A program made the translations under genes and the position numbers. Under the pieces are notes generated by a model, which was not told where the DNA came from, searched no databases, and was given only the letters and a program-made list of their open reading frames with translations. A stretch of 44,696 nucleotides of DNA from Conoideocrella luteorostrata. Taxonomy: Eukaryota > Ascomycota > Sordariomycetes > Hypocreales > Clavicipitaceae. Location: contig JASWJB010000342.1 in NCBI GenBank assembly GCA_032433595.1, forward strand, positions 1 through 44,696, given 5' to 3'. Positions 12,257-22,250 of the stretch are shown one piece after another (position 1 is the stretch's first letter; each line of letters opens with the position of its first letter).

Positions 12257-12794
12257 CTTTTCTTGGCATTGTTCATGGCCTCTGAGACCAAGTTAAAAAT
12301 ATTTTTTGGACTCGTAGGTAGTAAAGTTATGATTTACTCTTGCATGTCACGCACGCACAAATTGATGTTGCTTTAATCATGTTTTGGAAAAGGAGGCGAG
12401 TTAGTGTGCATGCGAAAAAGCACGGCCTTCCGGGCTGCTTATTTAAAAAAGTTAGCATCGACAATGAGCATGTGGTCTTGGTCTGTAAATTTGGAATGCT
12501 CAGTGCCAAATTGTATTGTGAGTAGATATTCCAACGGGGCCTGTCACATAAACCACCTTAATTCAATAGCTGTTGGATGGGCTGCTCGTCACTTGCAAGG
12601 TGGCAGTGCCGTCTAAATAAACCAGGTGTATTGTTTAGATTCCCCGTAGATTCACAGTGGCATAATCAAGCGGTTTTGGCCCCAACGCAGTATAATTCAG
12701 CGCCCATACTTGATTCACTGCAAATAAAAAAAGTGAGTTGAGGAGCAAGTGATTGCGATGTTGCTGCCTTGTTCCGTTTGATCTGCTACCCAGG
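12257..12794. other. Spacer between tRNA and small protein gene
   Basis: There is no coding signal. The stretch contains short frames on both strands only and ends at the TATA element of the next gene. Confidence 0.5.
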
Positions 12795-12803
12795 TATATA
12801 TAA
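12795..12803 (+). promoter_or_regulatory. TATA-like element of the 12954 gene
   Basis: TATATATAA lies about 150 bases upstream of the ATG at 12954. A pyrimidine-rich stretch and an A-rich 5' leader (ACAAAGAAATTGAACACAGT region) follow. This is a typical arrangement for a well-expressed fungal gene. Confidence 0.5.
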
Positions 12804-12953
12804 TCACCAATATTTCCGCTTCGCCACGAACTCTGGATCAGATAAAACAAAATAATCTCCCTCTTTTGAGCAAGATCATTCTACTCAGATCCCAAGAACA
12901 AAGAAATTGAACACAGTCACTACCACATCAACAACATACAAGGAAGCCTTCCA

Positions 12954-13385
12954 ATGACGGTCCCATCTGTGCAAACCGTGTCAGCACCTCATGATGAGGA
13001 GCGTTCCGCGTTCAAACGCGTGAAGAACATGAAATGTTTCGAGCGTTTCACTGACGACATAGGAGACAAGCTTATCGAGTTCATTGACCAAATCCTCAGT
13101 CAAGAATCCACCGAGCCCGATGCGGCCAAGCGAAATGAACTAGCGGAACTTTTCCTATGGCACGCCGAGTTTGAGTCTGAACGCATGGGTGAAGAAAAAG
13201 GGAAACCCGAGAGCGATGAAGAAATGAGAGCAATCATTGCCAAGCTGGAGACAACCTTCGGCACTGTCGCCGGGAAGGAAGCCAAGGACGCCACAAAGTC
13301 CCTGTATGAACCCCTGATCAAGCGGTTATCCATCAAGAAGAATAAGCTGTCGCGGAGCCGCCGTAATGAATCGCACAAGGAGTAA
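12954..13385 (+). CDS. Small charged hypothetical protein (143 aa)
   Basis: This is an intronless frame of 143 residues. The protein is soluble, rich in Glu and Lys and has no signal peptide or membrane segment. It opens with a short N-terminal tail, then an amphipathic helical region with RVKNMKCFERFTDDIGDKLI, a second helix with LFLWHAEFESERMGEEKG, and a basic C-terminus (KRLSIKKNKLSRSRRN). I do not recognise a family. A TATA box, an A-rich leader and an ATG without upstream in-frame ATGs support it as a real gene. The basic tail could bind nucleic acid or act as a nuclear signal, but this is a guess. Its left neighbour is a tRNA; its right neighbour is the convergent lactonase gene. Confidence 0.6.
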   Translation: MTVPSVQTVSAPHDEERSAFKRVKNMKCFERFTDDIGDKLIEFIDQILSQESTEPDAAKRNELAELFLWHAEFESERMGEEKGKPESDEEMRAIIAKLETTFGTVAGKEAKDATKSLYEPLIKRLSIKKNKLSRSRRNESHKE

Positions 13386-13659
13386 CGCGGCTGTCGGCAT
13401 GGGACGTTTATCGAACCCGCAAAGATGAGCAGAGAGGCATGAGAGGAGAGCAAGAACGGGCAGCGCAAGGTTCGCTTTCGGAATGCATTATGACATTGAT
13501 GGTCTTTAATTATCACACGGACTCGGAGCATTTAATTTTGCACAATACATGTCGCTCTCGTGGATTTCAACACGAGCAACCGCAAATAACGTGTTTCTTG
13601 AATGTGATTCGTGCAATTGACTTTGTGTGATCTCTGCTACAATATGCAAGAAAGAAAAC

Positions 13660-14773
13660 TTAGATACCGAGCAAAGCCCCCTTTGTCGATGGCGCCAACT
13701 TGGCTCGCAGCAGCCGATTCTCATTCAAAATGAAGATTTCCCCATTCCGCCCAAAACAGAAATTGGCAGCGCCGCCTTCTACGAGGATTTTACCGATGAG
13801 AACACCCGCAGGCGACCAGATGTTGATGCCGTCCCCGCACCCACTGTACACGTTGCCGTGAACATCACATTTTACGCCGTCCGGGATACCTGTGTCGGGC
13901 ATAGCGAAGAGTCGTCTATTGGTCAAAAAGGGCCCGTTGGCGGAATTCGTAACATCAAAGGCGTAGCTAAGAATAGCGTTAGCAAAAAACCAAACATTGG
14001 TCGGAGGATGAGGCAGTGTCTCACATGCTGGATGGCCGAGTGAGGTCCTCGGTACCATCGCCGTGAATCCGATCAGTGTCAGTGACGTAGACGGTCTTTT
14101 GATCCGGACTGAAGGTGATACCATTAGGCCGGCCGAAGCCGTCGGCTATGACCCGCACCGAATTGTGCTTGGGATCGAACCGGTACACTTGAGAGGGCAG
14201 CCGAGGCTTTGGCCGAATGCCCTGTTCAGAGCCGTAGATAGGGTCGGTGAACCAAACGGAGCCGTCAGAATGGACGGCCACATCGTTTAATGAGTTGAAG
14301 TCCCGGCCATAGAACGAAGTTAGAAGCAGCTCTGACTTGTACGGTGGCTTAGACTCCATGAATGCAAGCCCCCCTGATGTATTCAAGGTTCCTTGAGCGC
14401 AAAAGAGCACCCCGTCCTTGTAGTTGACGCCGCCGTTCGCCATGGGTACATGGTCTGTCTGGACTTCTTCCAAGCGAATCGACTTCGCGTCATTAGACGG
14501 CGGCAATGAGACGCGGGTAATCTGAATGCGCTGCTGCTCGGTTACAGAGTCGTTGAATCGGTTGCTGGTAATGAACAATGTGTTGTCTTTCTCGATGAAG
14601 ACGCCTCCTTCGTGTGCAAATGGGTGGCTTTTATTCTCGTGGAGCACTTCCAACGTTGGAGAGGAGCCAAACAGCTGTTTGACGGGTTCTTGGAAGACGG
14701 CGAATGACGACGCATATGATACTGCTGCCGCTGCCGTAGATGAGGCTGCCCAAAGGCTAGACGTGAGACTCAT
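13660..14773 (-). CDS. SMP-30/gluconolactonase-like lactonohydrolase
   Basis: This six-bladed beta-propeller hydrolase of about 351 residues has two exons (14773-14025 and 13966-13660, 1056 bases in frame; intron of 58 bases with GT-AG ends). The family opens sugar or aldonate lactones using one divalent metal. Visible metal-site positions are Glu in FAHEGGVF, Asn-Asp in SLNDVAVHSDGSVWFTDP, Asn in GRPNGITFSPD and Asp in TVYVTDTD. The repeated blade motif NGIT/NDVA followed by DGSVWFTD is typical. The N-terminus (WAASSTAAAAVSYASSFAVF) is hydrophobic and could be a weak signal or anchor, so the location is uncertain. The C-terminal exon carries DGVKCDVHGNVYSGCGDGI, the last blades. No partner enzyme sits next to it; the acyltransferase 0.5 kb away is also on the minus strand but has its own spacer. 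Confidence 0.88.
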
Positions 14774-15334
14774 TACTTACACGGGGAAGATGAGTGGCTA
14801 GTTACAAGACAAGGAAGCCGACCATGCTGAATTACAAAAGCTTAATACAAACCGCACAATGGGGACGTCCGTGATTTATTAACCGAGCTAAATTTTACCT
14901 TTATTTCTTCTTTTCTAGAACTTGTCAAAGGCTATCCGCTTCTAGTTAGAGTGCTTGATAATGGGATGCGATGCGACTCGAAGACGGTCAAAGAGCTGAC
15001 CTGCATGTGGGCCAGCCCCAGTAATTCGGTAATTGCCAGGACATTTGCCGCCAGTATCTGTATGTATGCAGATGCATTGCGGGCCAAGCTCATTTACTTG
15101 TACACGGACTCCTGCCGAATTAGGCTATGATTGAGTCTGAGTTTGGCGTCGAGTGTTATAAACACCGACGAAAGACTTCTGCACGATTCAGCTCGCGTTA
15201 CAGGGAAAACAGTGCCATGAATGTCAACGTGTAAAGTCCCGTCCCAACCCAAAAATAAAAATAAAAATAAAAATAAAAGAGAATGGGCTACCCTAGCCGA
15301 ACTAGGGTGCACCAGGCCACCCGACTTGCCGAAG
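14774..15334. other. Spacer with AAAAAT microsatellite
   Basis: No gene is seen. At 15251-15279 there is a short tandem repeat of AAAAAT, about five copies, lying in the 3' flank of the acyltransferase gene. Confidence 0.6.
15251..15279 (+). repeat. AAAAAT microsatellite
   Basis: About five perfect head-to-tail copies of AAAAAT in the 3' flank of the acyltransferase gene. It is probably an ordinary replication-slippage repeat. Confidence 0.8.
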
Positions 15335-16615
15335 CTAAATGATGCGCCGCAAAAACGGGAACTTGTCCAAGAGCACCTTTGCCAAGCCGAACGAAGCACA
15401 TACATTTACGGCACCCACACCAACTGTGAGAGCAGACGGGCCTAGCCACTTCCAAACAGAGCTGTGATATGCTAGCACGCTGTCCAAAGCCACCTCAGCC
15501 GTCACAATGACTACCATGTGAACCAGAAAGGCGCCGTAGGAGTACCTTGGCTGAAACAGTGTGAACGTTGCTGGTCGATTATGCCACCTGGAAAAATGGC
15601 TTACAAGGGCCGGACCTATGGTTATAAAGGAGAATTCGTTCCAGATTGCGTAGAGAAGTGCGGTTGCATTCCACCCGCCCGATGAGTCTCTGACTGCCGC
15701 CACGAACCAGTCTTGACCGGCTTCGCGGCGGAAAAGGTATGGCAGCCAGATTGCAGGCACTGTGAGGAGAGACATAGAGATAGCTCTGGCAAGTGGAGTG
15801 CTTGACTCGCCGAGTCCGCAGCATCGAGACGAACATGACTTCGCTCTTCGCTCTTCCTGGATTGATGCATGTCCTATGATGTATGCCAACACATATTGAG
15901 GTGCATATGCTGGCTGCAGTCCAGTCAGTTTGATGGTTACGCCGACTGGATAGTACAACCGGGTCACGAAACTTAGCCCGGCGGTAGCGATCCATCCATG
16001 ACGTGCCAGCAATGTATACCAGCTGGGAGCTTTGTCAATATTTTTGGTTGCCGATAACCCCTTCTTTTCGTTGGTTTCCGCTCCGAGTCCAGGCCTTGTT
16101 TTCCAGCACGCGGCAGCAACATCCAACACCAGCAGGTTCGCAGTATACCAGACAACCCCGCGAACACCACGGAGCGTCGAGAAATAGTGACTCAGTCGGC
16201 TGGCGGCGGCACCCAGGGTCCATTCATGGGGAGAAATCAGAGACAGAAACGGATGAACAACCAAAGTGTACAAGATAGCAGGCAGCCCCAGCCTCAGACA
16301 CTTGGAGTGGATAAAGTGCCATCTCGTTCGAGCAGGATCGCCATCTATCCGCTCTAGCGACTGTGCCGAGACATGACCTGATATCCAGAAGAAAAGGCCC
16401 ATGAAGAAGGACTGGTTGAGTGCGACTAGCAATGTGAGCGGAATTGTAGCCTGAGGGAACGCCAGCTTGGCCAGGGCGGATTGAACTGGGTGTCCGCCAA
16501 CGGCTCCATATGCGATGGCTGTATGATGCACGATGACAAGGCCGGTCAAGAAGGTGCGCAGATTGTCGAGGTCATGGCGTCGCAGTGAAATGATGCAATT
16601 TGATGTAGAAGTCAT
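15335..16615 (-). CDS. Acyltransferase-3 family membrane protein
   Basis: This intronless frame of 426 residues encodes a multi-spanning membrane acyltransferase of the OafA/glucan C-like type (Acyl_transf_3). Such enzymes move acyl groups onto sugars, lipids or small metabolites. The diagnostic start is LDNLRTFLTGLVIVHHTAIAYG, with the family's early Arg and His. It is followed by FFWISGHVSAQ and RWHFIHSKCLRLGLPAILYTLVVHPFLSL. About ten hydrophobic segments can be counted, ending with FGLAKVLLDKFPFLRRI near the C-terminus. The length is normal for the fungal members. In fungi these proteins are often near secondary-metabolite genes, but nothing beside it shows a pathway. The substrate is unknown. 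Confidence 0.85.
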   Translation of the reverse strand: MTSTSNCIISLRRHDLDNLRTFLTGLVIVHHTAIAYGAVGGHPVQSALAKLAFPQATIPLTLLVALNQSFFMGLFFWISGHVSAQSLERIDGDPARTRWHFIHSKCLRLGLPAILYTLVVHPFLSLISPHEWTLGAAASRLSHYFSTLRGVRGVVWYTANLLVLDVAAACWKTRPGLGAETNEKKGLSATKNIDKAPSWYTLLARHGWIATAGLSFVTRLYYPVGVTIKLTGLQPAYAPQYVLAYIIGHASIQEERRAKSCSSRCCGLGESSTPLARAISMSLLTVPAIWLPYLFRREAGQDWFVAAVRDSSGGWNATALLYAIWNEFSFITIGPALVSHFSRWHNRPATFTLFQPRYSYGAFLVHMVVIVTAEVALDSVLAYHSSVWKWLGPSALTVGVGAVNVCASFGLAKVLLDKFPFLRRII

Positions 16616-17036
16616 ATGTGCGAGCGTGGGCGTGCGATTGCTTGTTGATGCAACTGCATTTCCATGGGAGAGGAATTTTCAATGTTCGTCTCTGCACTAG
16701 GGAAGACGGACGTTGTTCAGCTGGAACTCGTTCTTCGCATCAGGTACCCGCGCATTCGTTGCGTAATCTTGTCACGGATCCAAGCTCACTTATTTTAGCG
16801 TTGGTTCGCAGATGATGCGTCTGTGCATTTATTATATTTTTAGTACTGGGTCGCTGAAACTACGCCCGACGACGTAATCATGCTGTGTATTAATGTGCCA
16901 AACACCTCGACTTGGAGCAACGCTGCCTTGCTAACGAACGCGTTGCGGCAGCCCTCTCCATTTATGAATAATCTGATAGTACTAGGAAAATAAAGAAAGA
17001 AATTTCACAGTCACTTACTAGAAGAGTTTCACAGAA
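16616..17036. other. Spacer between acyltransferase and beta-helix gene
   Basis: Holds the promoter of the acyltransferase and the 3' flank of the beta-helix gene. No open frame with coding character and no repeats were seen. Confidence 0.5.
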
Positions 17037-19083
17037 CTACAGTGACACAACAAAAGCGTCATCTACGTACAGGGCAGATCCTCCAGCAGACACACTCACG
17101 GTATTTGCAGAGCCGCTACTCTGAGCCTTTGCTTGCACGGCGTTTCCATCCAACAGAGCCCTCGCATTTCCATCCGAACCAATCGTCACCTCCAAGATAC
17201 GCCAGTATCCTACATCAGCAGCCGCAACGGCATCCAAAGACACAACATATTTGCCCACCTGGACGGTAGCCGCTGAACCACCAGTCGATGTGAACAGCAG
17301 TCCTACATCGAAGCGGACACCTGAGGATGATGGCTGATACGCACGAACCAGCTTGCCACCGGCGGCGAGCTTGGCAGACTGTCCCAGATCTCCAGCTGGG
17401 TCGGCCACAACAGACACACCCGAGGCGGCGGTCCATCCCGAGGTGGTGCCCTGATCGAAGGTGCTAATCCATTGAGGCTCCTGGGTAGTGCCGCCGCTGT
17501 AAAAGCCTTGGTTCTTGTTACTGATCGTTGGGTTGCCAAAGAAGTCCTGTGCCGCGTCGCCGTTCACCGCAACAGCCGAGTTGAGGGCTGGCGACCCGGC
17601 AAGCAGGACGTAAGCGTTAGGATCGCGCAGCCCCGGAGCGGCCAAATTAGGACCTTTGGTGTTGGTGTTTGTAGCGCCGGCATAGGTATCTATGGATCCA
17701 TAGAATATGTTGTTGTCGACCTTGAATGCAGAACTGTTCAGATTCCAGGTCCCTTTACCCGATCCGACTTTTCGAATGATGTTGTCGGAGAAGAGCACGT
17801 CCAGTTTGCGGTTGTTTGGGCCGGTGACAATGGCTGAGGTGATGCCCTCTCCAATCGCTACGGTGTTCTTGTAGAACTTGCCGCCGACGAGGTCACCGCC
17901 GCAGATTTCAATCACTCGTGCCCGGTCGTTGACCGACAAGTTGTACCGGATGGTAAAGTTCTTGGTGGGCGTATCATAAGGGCAGAGAAGGAAAAAGCCT
18001 CCCTCGTTATCGTGAGATACGTTGTATTCGTACACAGTACCTGATGAAGAATGATCCACATCATAGGACATTCCTGAACACGAGTGAGTGAGTAAACAAG
18101 GATTTCGACAAGAAATATGTTACAGCAGGAAAGTGCCCATCAGCTAACATACCATCATTCGTTGTTTTGCCGCCAGAAACAACATTGTATTGAAACAGAG
18201 TTCCGTCTGCATTGGCCGTCCATATGCCCGCACTCACACCGCCGTTATTCAGATTAAACACGTGCACACGGTTGTGATGAACGACAGCGTTTTCATGCCC
18301 ATGCACGACGATGCCGTCACCTCCAATATTAAACAGCCGGTTGTTGCGTATAATTAGCCCCGTTGAAGCCTTCCAGTTTTGGGAGCACAAACTCCTCCAA
18401 AATGCAGCTAGGGCATCTCTGCGACACCAGTTCGACCAAGTGTAGATTCCTTGACGGCCTACGTCTCGTATCACGTTGTCTTCAATCAGCAGGTCCCGAA
18501 AATAGGTTGGTGTGTTGTTGCCAGCCGCTTCCACGACGAGTCCGCCAGAAGCATTGGCATACTTTCCCACAGCCTTGTTGCCGCCGCTTGTAGAAGGCTT
18601 GTAGCCCGTCACGTCGTGAATGTATAAACGGCGAATAGTAACGCCGCGGACTTCTCCTGCGTCTTGGGCGTATAAATACACGCCTCTGCGGGCTGTCTTG
18701 TTGTTTCCGGGATTGGTGATCTCCAAGTCTTGGAGGGTGATGAAGGAAGGTCCCACTAGCAAGACACTGTTCAAATCGCTTGGCTTGGCTGAGACAATTG
18801 GGAGAGGCAGACTCGTGTCGCCGTATGATCCGATTGTAATTGGGGATCCTTGGGAGCCGCTCCTCTTGATAGTGAGCGTCTCGCTGAAGCGGGTGCCTCG
18901 CTTGAGAAGGACGCTGTCCCCGGGATTGAGGGAGAGATTGTCAATGGCCGATAGGGTATTGAATGGCGAAGACTGCTGGCCATTGCCGGAGGTGCTAGCT
19001 GAACCATCGAAGTAATAGTCTCTGGCATTGATGCCATAGGGCAATGCTGCCAAAAGTAGACACTGGGAGATAAAAGACTTCAT
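17037..19083 (-). CDS. Secreted right-handed beta-helix protein (pectate lyase-like fold)
   Basis: This is a secreted protein of about 655 residues in two exons (19083-18153 and 18073-17037, 1968 bases in frame; 79-base intron gtatgt...cag). It starts with a clear signal peptide (MKSFISQCLLLAALPYGINA). A parallel beta-helix follows, seen as repeated short strands with Asn/Gly turns such as ITLQDLEITNPGN, VTIRRLYIHDVTG, LLIEDNVIRDVGRQGIYTW, LIIRNNRLFNIGGDGIVVHG and AVVHHNRVHVFNLNNGGV. Families with this fold cleave or bind acidic polysaccharides, but no single lyase signature is visible. From about residue 510 a separate beta-sandwich-like module begins (STFDQGTTSGWTAASGV), resembling a carbohydrate-binding jelly roll and rich in Ser, Gly and Ala. 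It probably acts outside the cell on plant, fungal or insect glycans. The catalytic type is unresolved. Confidence 0.82.
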
Positions 19084-19936
19084 CCTCTAAGAGTACTTCA
19101 GAGACTAGTGATGGAACGACGGCATATCATAACGAGCCGCCTCTCAGTATTATCGCAATGCGCCGAGTGTATCTCTTTATATAACATTTCTTGCAGGTTA
19201 TTATGGTTGATCACATGCGGAGGAGAAAGCCATTCAGCCATCACAGTAACACTGACCTGCCTTAAAGACTGATGATTTGGACTCATTGTTGTGAGGTCGT
19301 GACTAAACAACCAAACAGCTGTCGCACTTCATCCCTGACTAGGTTTTGTCCGTCTTGCGCTAGTCTTGTCTTACTTGACGCAATGGCTGAATAGTAATTA
19401 GAGCCGATGCGACCGCAGCCGACGCGCCGACGCCAGCGCCGATTGGTCTAATGCAGTGGTTTCTACGGAGTAAAGTCCTACAATTTGCCGGAGGCGTCGG
19501 CTGCGACTCGAGCGCCGTTCCTTTCGAGACTTTAAGTCTAGCCTAGCTATTCTATCTCTTTGATGACCGTAAGGCCACAATCTCGTACCAAGACCCACAG
19601 GCATCCCTGTAAGCACAGGCGACCTAGAGTGACCTCTGGTAGTCCTCTGAATTCTGCCACACCAAAATAACACGCATCGCGTTTCATAACACTACCGACG
19701 ATGAGTGGCACGCGCCAAAGCTCCCAACCAAGCCTGCATCGCAAGGCATCGCAGCAGGCCTCACAACAGACCTCACAACAGACCGTAATTCCTACATTCA
19801 CGGGCGAATTCCTTATTGACGATAGTCATAGCTCACGCGAGCAAGCTGCTGATAACACCTGCCGGCCTACTGTTGCATAATGAGATAGCTAGATCTGACA
19901 TAGGCTACGCTGGTCACTCACGTGACGGATCCGACG
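19084..19936. other. Spacer upstream of beta-helix gene, into repeat region
   Basis: The first few hundred bases hold the promoter of the beta-helix gene. No gene is seen. A two-copy tandem CTCACAACAGAC lies near 19757-19783. The right part shows the start of the transposon-derived region. Confidence 0.45.
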
Positions 19937-19945
19937 TATAAAAGG
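19937..19945 (+). promoter_or_regulatory. TATA box upstream of the piggyBac relic
   Basis: TATAAAAGG sits about 190 bases before the first recognisable transposase codons and in the same orientation. It probably belongs to the old transposase promoter. Confidence 0.4.
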
Positions 19946-20084
19946 TCGAATCCAGCCCGTCAGTAGATAGATTCAACAAGAAACTTACAACCATCTGAGA
20001 ACTGACTTGTGCATTGCTTTGTTTCGTCTTCTTTACTTGAATACTTATAATACTAATACTACAGCTAATATCGACAACTAACGT

Positions 20085-20129
20085 GTTACGTCCAGCATCC
20101 CACTGGTCGTATCCAGCACGTAACACCTA
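20085..20129 (+). repeat. Inverted repeat GTGTTACGT / ACGTAACAC
   Basis: Two perfect 9-base arms flank about 26 bases, in the 5' part of the piggyBac relic. It could be a subterminal repeat of the element. Confidence 0.5.
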
Positions 20130-20139
20130 CCTTCAATCC

Positions 20140-20990
20140 TGCTACTAGGCGAGGCGATAAATTTGAACCTTTCATCGTTGAAGCCCGCGATGCTGTGATT
20201 TCCTCACTGCCATCAACAGCATTGTCTCTTTTCCAGCAATTTATACCTGTACAACTAGTCGAAAAATGGGTTAGGTACACAAATGACCCTCTGTGCCCAG
20301 AAGTGACGCCGCTAAACCGGCCAGAAAACTAGACTACAAATTAGCCTTTTGCGCCTATTACAATCAATGAGGTATATCTATGAATTGCAATAATAATTTA
20401 TATGGAAGAGCATAAGGAAAATTATGTTCGTAACCATTAGAGACCTCTAGGCTTAGTTAACAGTGTCCAACGCATTCTATTATTAAATTTATGCCTTAAT
20501 ACTGATTTGAGCAGCTACTTCACTGCTTACGAATTTATCCATTTTCAACAGCTAAAATAACGCCCTTCTAACAATGTGACGAGTATCTAGCCACATACAA
20601 AGCAAGTCTCTTGAATTATATAATCTAGGTATTTATCTCTCTGTGGATAAGTGTATAGTTAACTTTCAGGGAAGGTCTCTACAGACAACAACTGTCCCAA
20701 GTAAGCTAATTCCTCATAGCTTCAAAAATTAGCCAATTTGTGACGGCTGTGGTTGGTTCCCAAGGGATAAACCTAGTCGTGGTTTATGTTGGCAGAGGTT
20801 ACAGGGCGTCGTACGTTCTGAGCAAGAGATGTCACGTCGCAATGTTTTAGGTGATCGGTAGATGCAGATAAACAATTGTAATGATTGAATGACTGTTGAA
20901 GACTGACTATCTAAGATATCTAAAGAGTGTAATTTGGCGGTAGCTATATAGTTGTGTCGCTCCATACAATATCTCTGGATCACTGGCTCA
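20140..20990 (+). pseudogene. Decayed piggyBac-type transposase (DDE_Tnp_1_7)
   Basis: This is the relic of a cut-and-paste transposase on the plus strand. An intact-looking 60-codon stretch ends with LFQQFIPVQLVEKWVRYTND and matches the N-terminal part of fungal piggyBac transposases. After a stop (20328-20330), a shifted, interrupted frame still shows ITINEVYL..IAIIIYMEEHKEN. Around 20628-20710 it shows GIYLSVDKCIVNFQGRS then QTTTVPSKLIPHSF. The Asp in SVDKCIV corresponds to the first catalytic Asp of the family (usual DECIVRF.GRS). The remaining two Asp regions are not found, so the gene is also truncated. Stops and extreme AT content fit RIP, which changes CpA to TpA. It is certainly not functional. 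Confidence 0.75.
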
Positions 20991-21021
20991 CGCCGAGTTG
21001 GTGATCCTTTGCTGGCTCACT

Positions 21022-21044
21022 GGATCACGGTGCACCCGTGATCC
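21022..21044 (+). repeat. Perfect inverted repeat GGATCACGG / CCGTGATCC
   Basis: Nine-base perfect arms separated by TGCAC. Around it (20978-21060) the words GGATCAC, GGCTCAC and GTGATCC recur in both directions, followed by CGCGATCACGTGAC. This clustering looks like the end region of a mobile element. Confidence 0.6.
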
Positions 21045-21197
21045 AATCGCGATCACGTGACCTCTAGTCCCGGGTGACTAAGTGCCTTCCTGCATGGCCG
21101 CATCGCCGGGCCGCCATGTTGGCTGCTTCATAATGTCAAGGTCGTAACACAATTGCAGAAAGAGGTTATTTTCTAGCTTAGTTATAGCCAGAGCATT

Positions 21198-21301
21198 GCA
21201 TTACATTACATTATAAATTACATTCCAAATTACAATAATTACATATAGAATTCTGTAATTATATTACATTACACAATACATTACATAAATTACATTACAT
21301 G
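21198..21301 (+). repeat. Imperfect ATTACATT low-complexity array
   Basis: About 100 bases made of variants of ATTACATT and AATTACA, with AT content near 80 percent. Confidence 0.75.
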
Positions 21302-21371
21302 TGATGGACTCGAGCTGGATGCTCGGGTCATCCGGGGAGCACCCGGACCGGCCCCGCCTGGCCACCACTAA

Positions 21372-21399
21372 GTGTCCTAGGGTGTTAAACCTAGGACAC
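21372..21399 (+). repeat. Perfect inverted repeat GTGTCCTAGG / CCTAGGACAC
   Basis: Ten-base perfect arms around GTGTTAAA, inside the LTR-like segment. It would form a stable hairpin in RNA or a cruciform in DNA. Confidence 0.65.
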
Positions 21400-21515
21400 A
21401 CACAGGATACATATAGGTAGCGAGTAGGTTGAGATACGTAGACTTTCTTCTCTCTCTATAATTAATGTAAACTCTATTAACGCTAGTTCGCAGTAGCCAC
21501 TAGGCCAGTCCATAA

Positions 21516-22250
21516 CAAGGAATACTAGTTTATGTTAAAATATAACTTATTTAAGTATAAAGAATAATACTAGTAAAGCATTTTCTGGAACACCGCCGGA
21601 AAATAGAGGCTCTCCTTACCTTAACTTCTTCCGTACTAACTACAAACTCTGTTTTAAGTACAACAATAGCTCAAAAAGATATATCTACAAAATTTAGGAA
21701 GATATACAGATAGTTAATAATAGTGCATGTCATTTAGTTTTAAAGAGCTTATTAGAGATTCCTAAGTGGCAATTAAGATAATTAAAGGCTTGAAAGGCTA
21801 TAGTAGAGTTGAGACATAAAGGTACAAAGGATGCTTAATAGAAGTGCTAAAGTGGGTAAAGATTAACGCTTATAACCCAAAGAGTACGGTTAACTATCTA
21901 TTAAGGACATGTTATAACAAGGAAGCTATCTACTATTTAGCAATAGCGCACGCACTATAAAGGAATAGGGAGGTAGTTGACTCTATAATAGTAGCTATTA
22001 AGTGCACGCAATTTACGATCGAACTTGTGTAAGAAGTGTCTAGAGACTTACTCCGTATCCTATTTAGAAATATTAGGAGTAGCATTAGGCTACTGTGAAG
22101 GCGTATCCAGGAGAGAAGCAAAGCTGCTTTAGAAGTATAGCTAAGACCAAGCGGAGGACAAAATCATGATAGGAAACAGGCAAATATACTCTCTAACTTA
22201 ATGCGAAAAATCGGTGCCTTATAGACAATAACGCGCGGGGGGCCTCCCCC
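21516..22250 (+). pseudogene. AT-rich transposon debris, unidentified
   Basis: A stop-filled stretch directly after the LTR-like segment, very rich in TA dinucleotides. Short runs still look coding when stops are ignored, but no family motif survives. The position suggests the internal part of a retroelement after RIP; this is inference. A G6/C6 palindrome followed by a T run ends it near 22237-22262. Confidence 0.35.

Larger units (their letters stand above)
21136..21515 (+). mobile_element. Possible solo LTR or LTR-like segment
   Basis: The segment starts TGTCAAGGTCGTAACA and ends GGCCAGTCCATAACA. It has the TG...CA borders of a long terminal repeat, an AT-rich core with imperfect ATTACATT repeats (21198-21301), a GC-rich block and a polypyrimidine tract near 21446. 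No second copy is visible in the window, so the assignment rests on composition and borders only. Confidence 0.35.
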
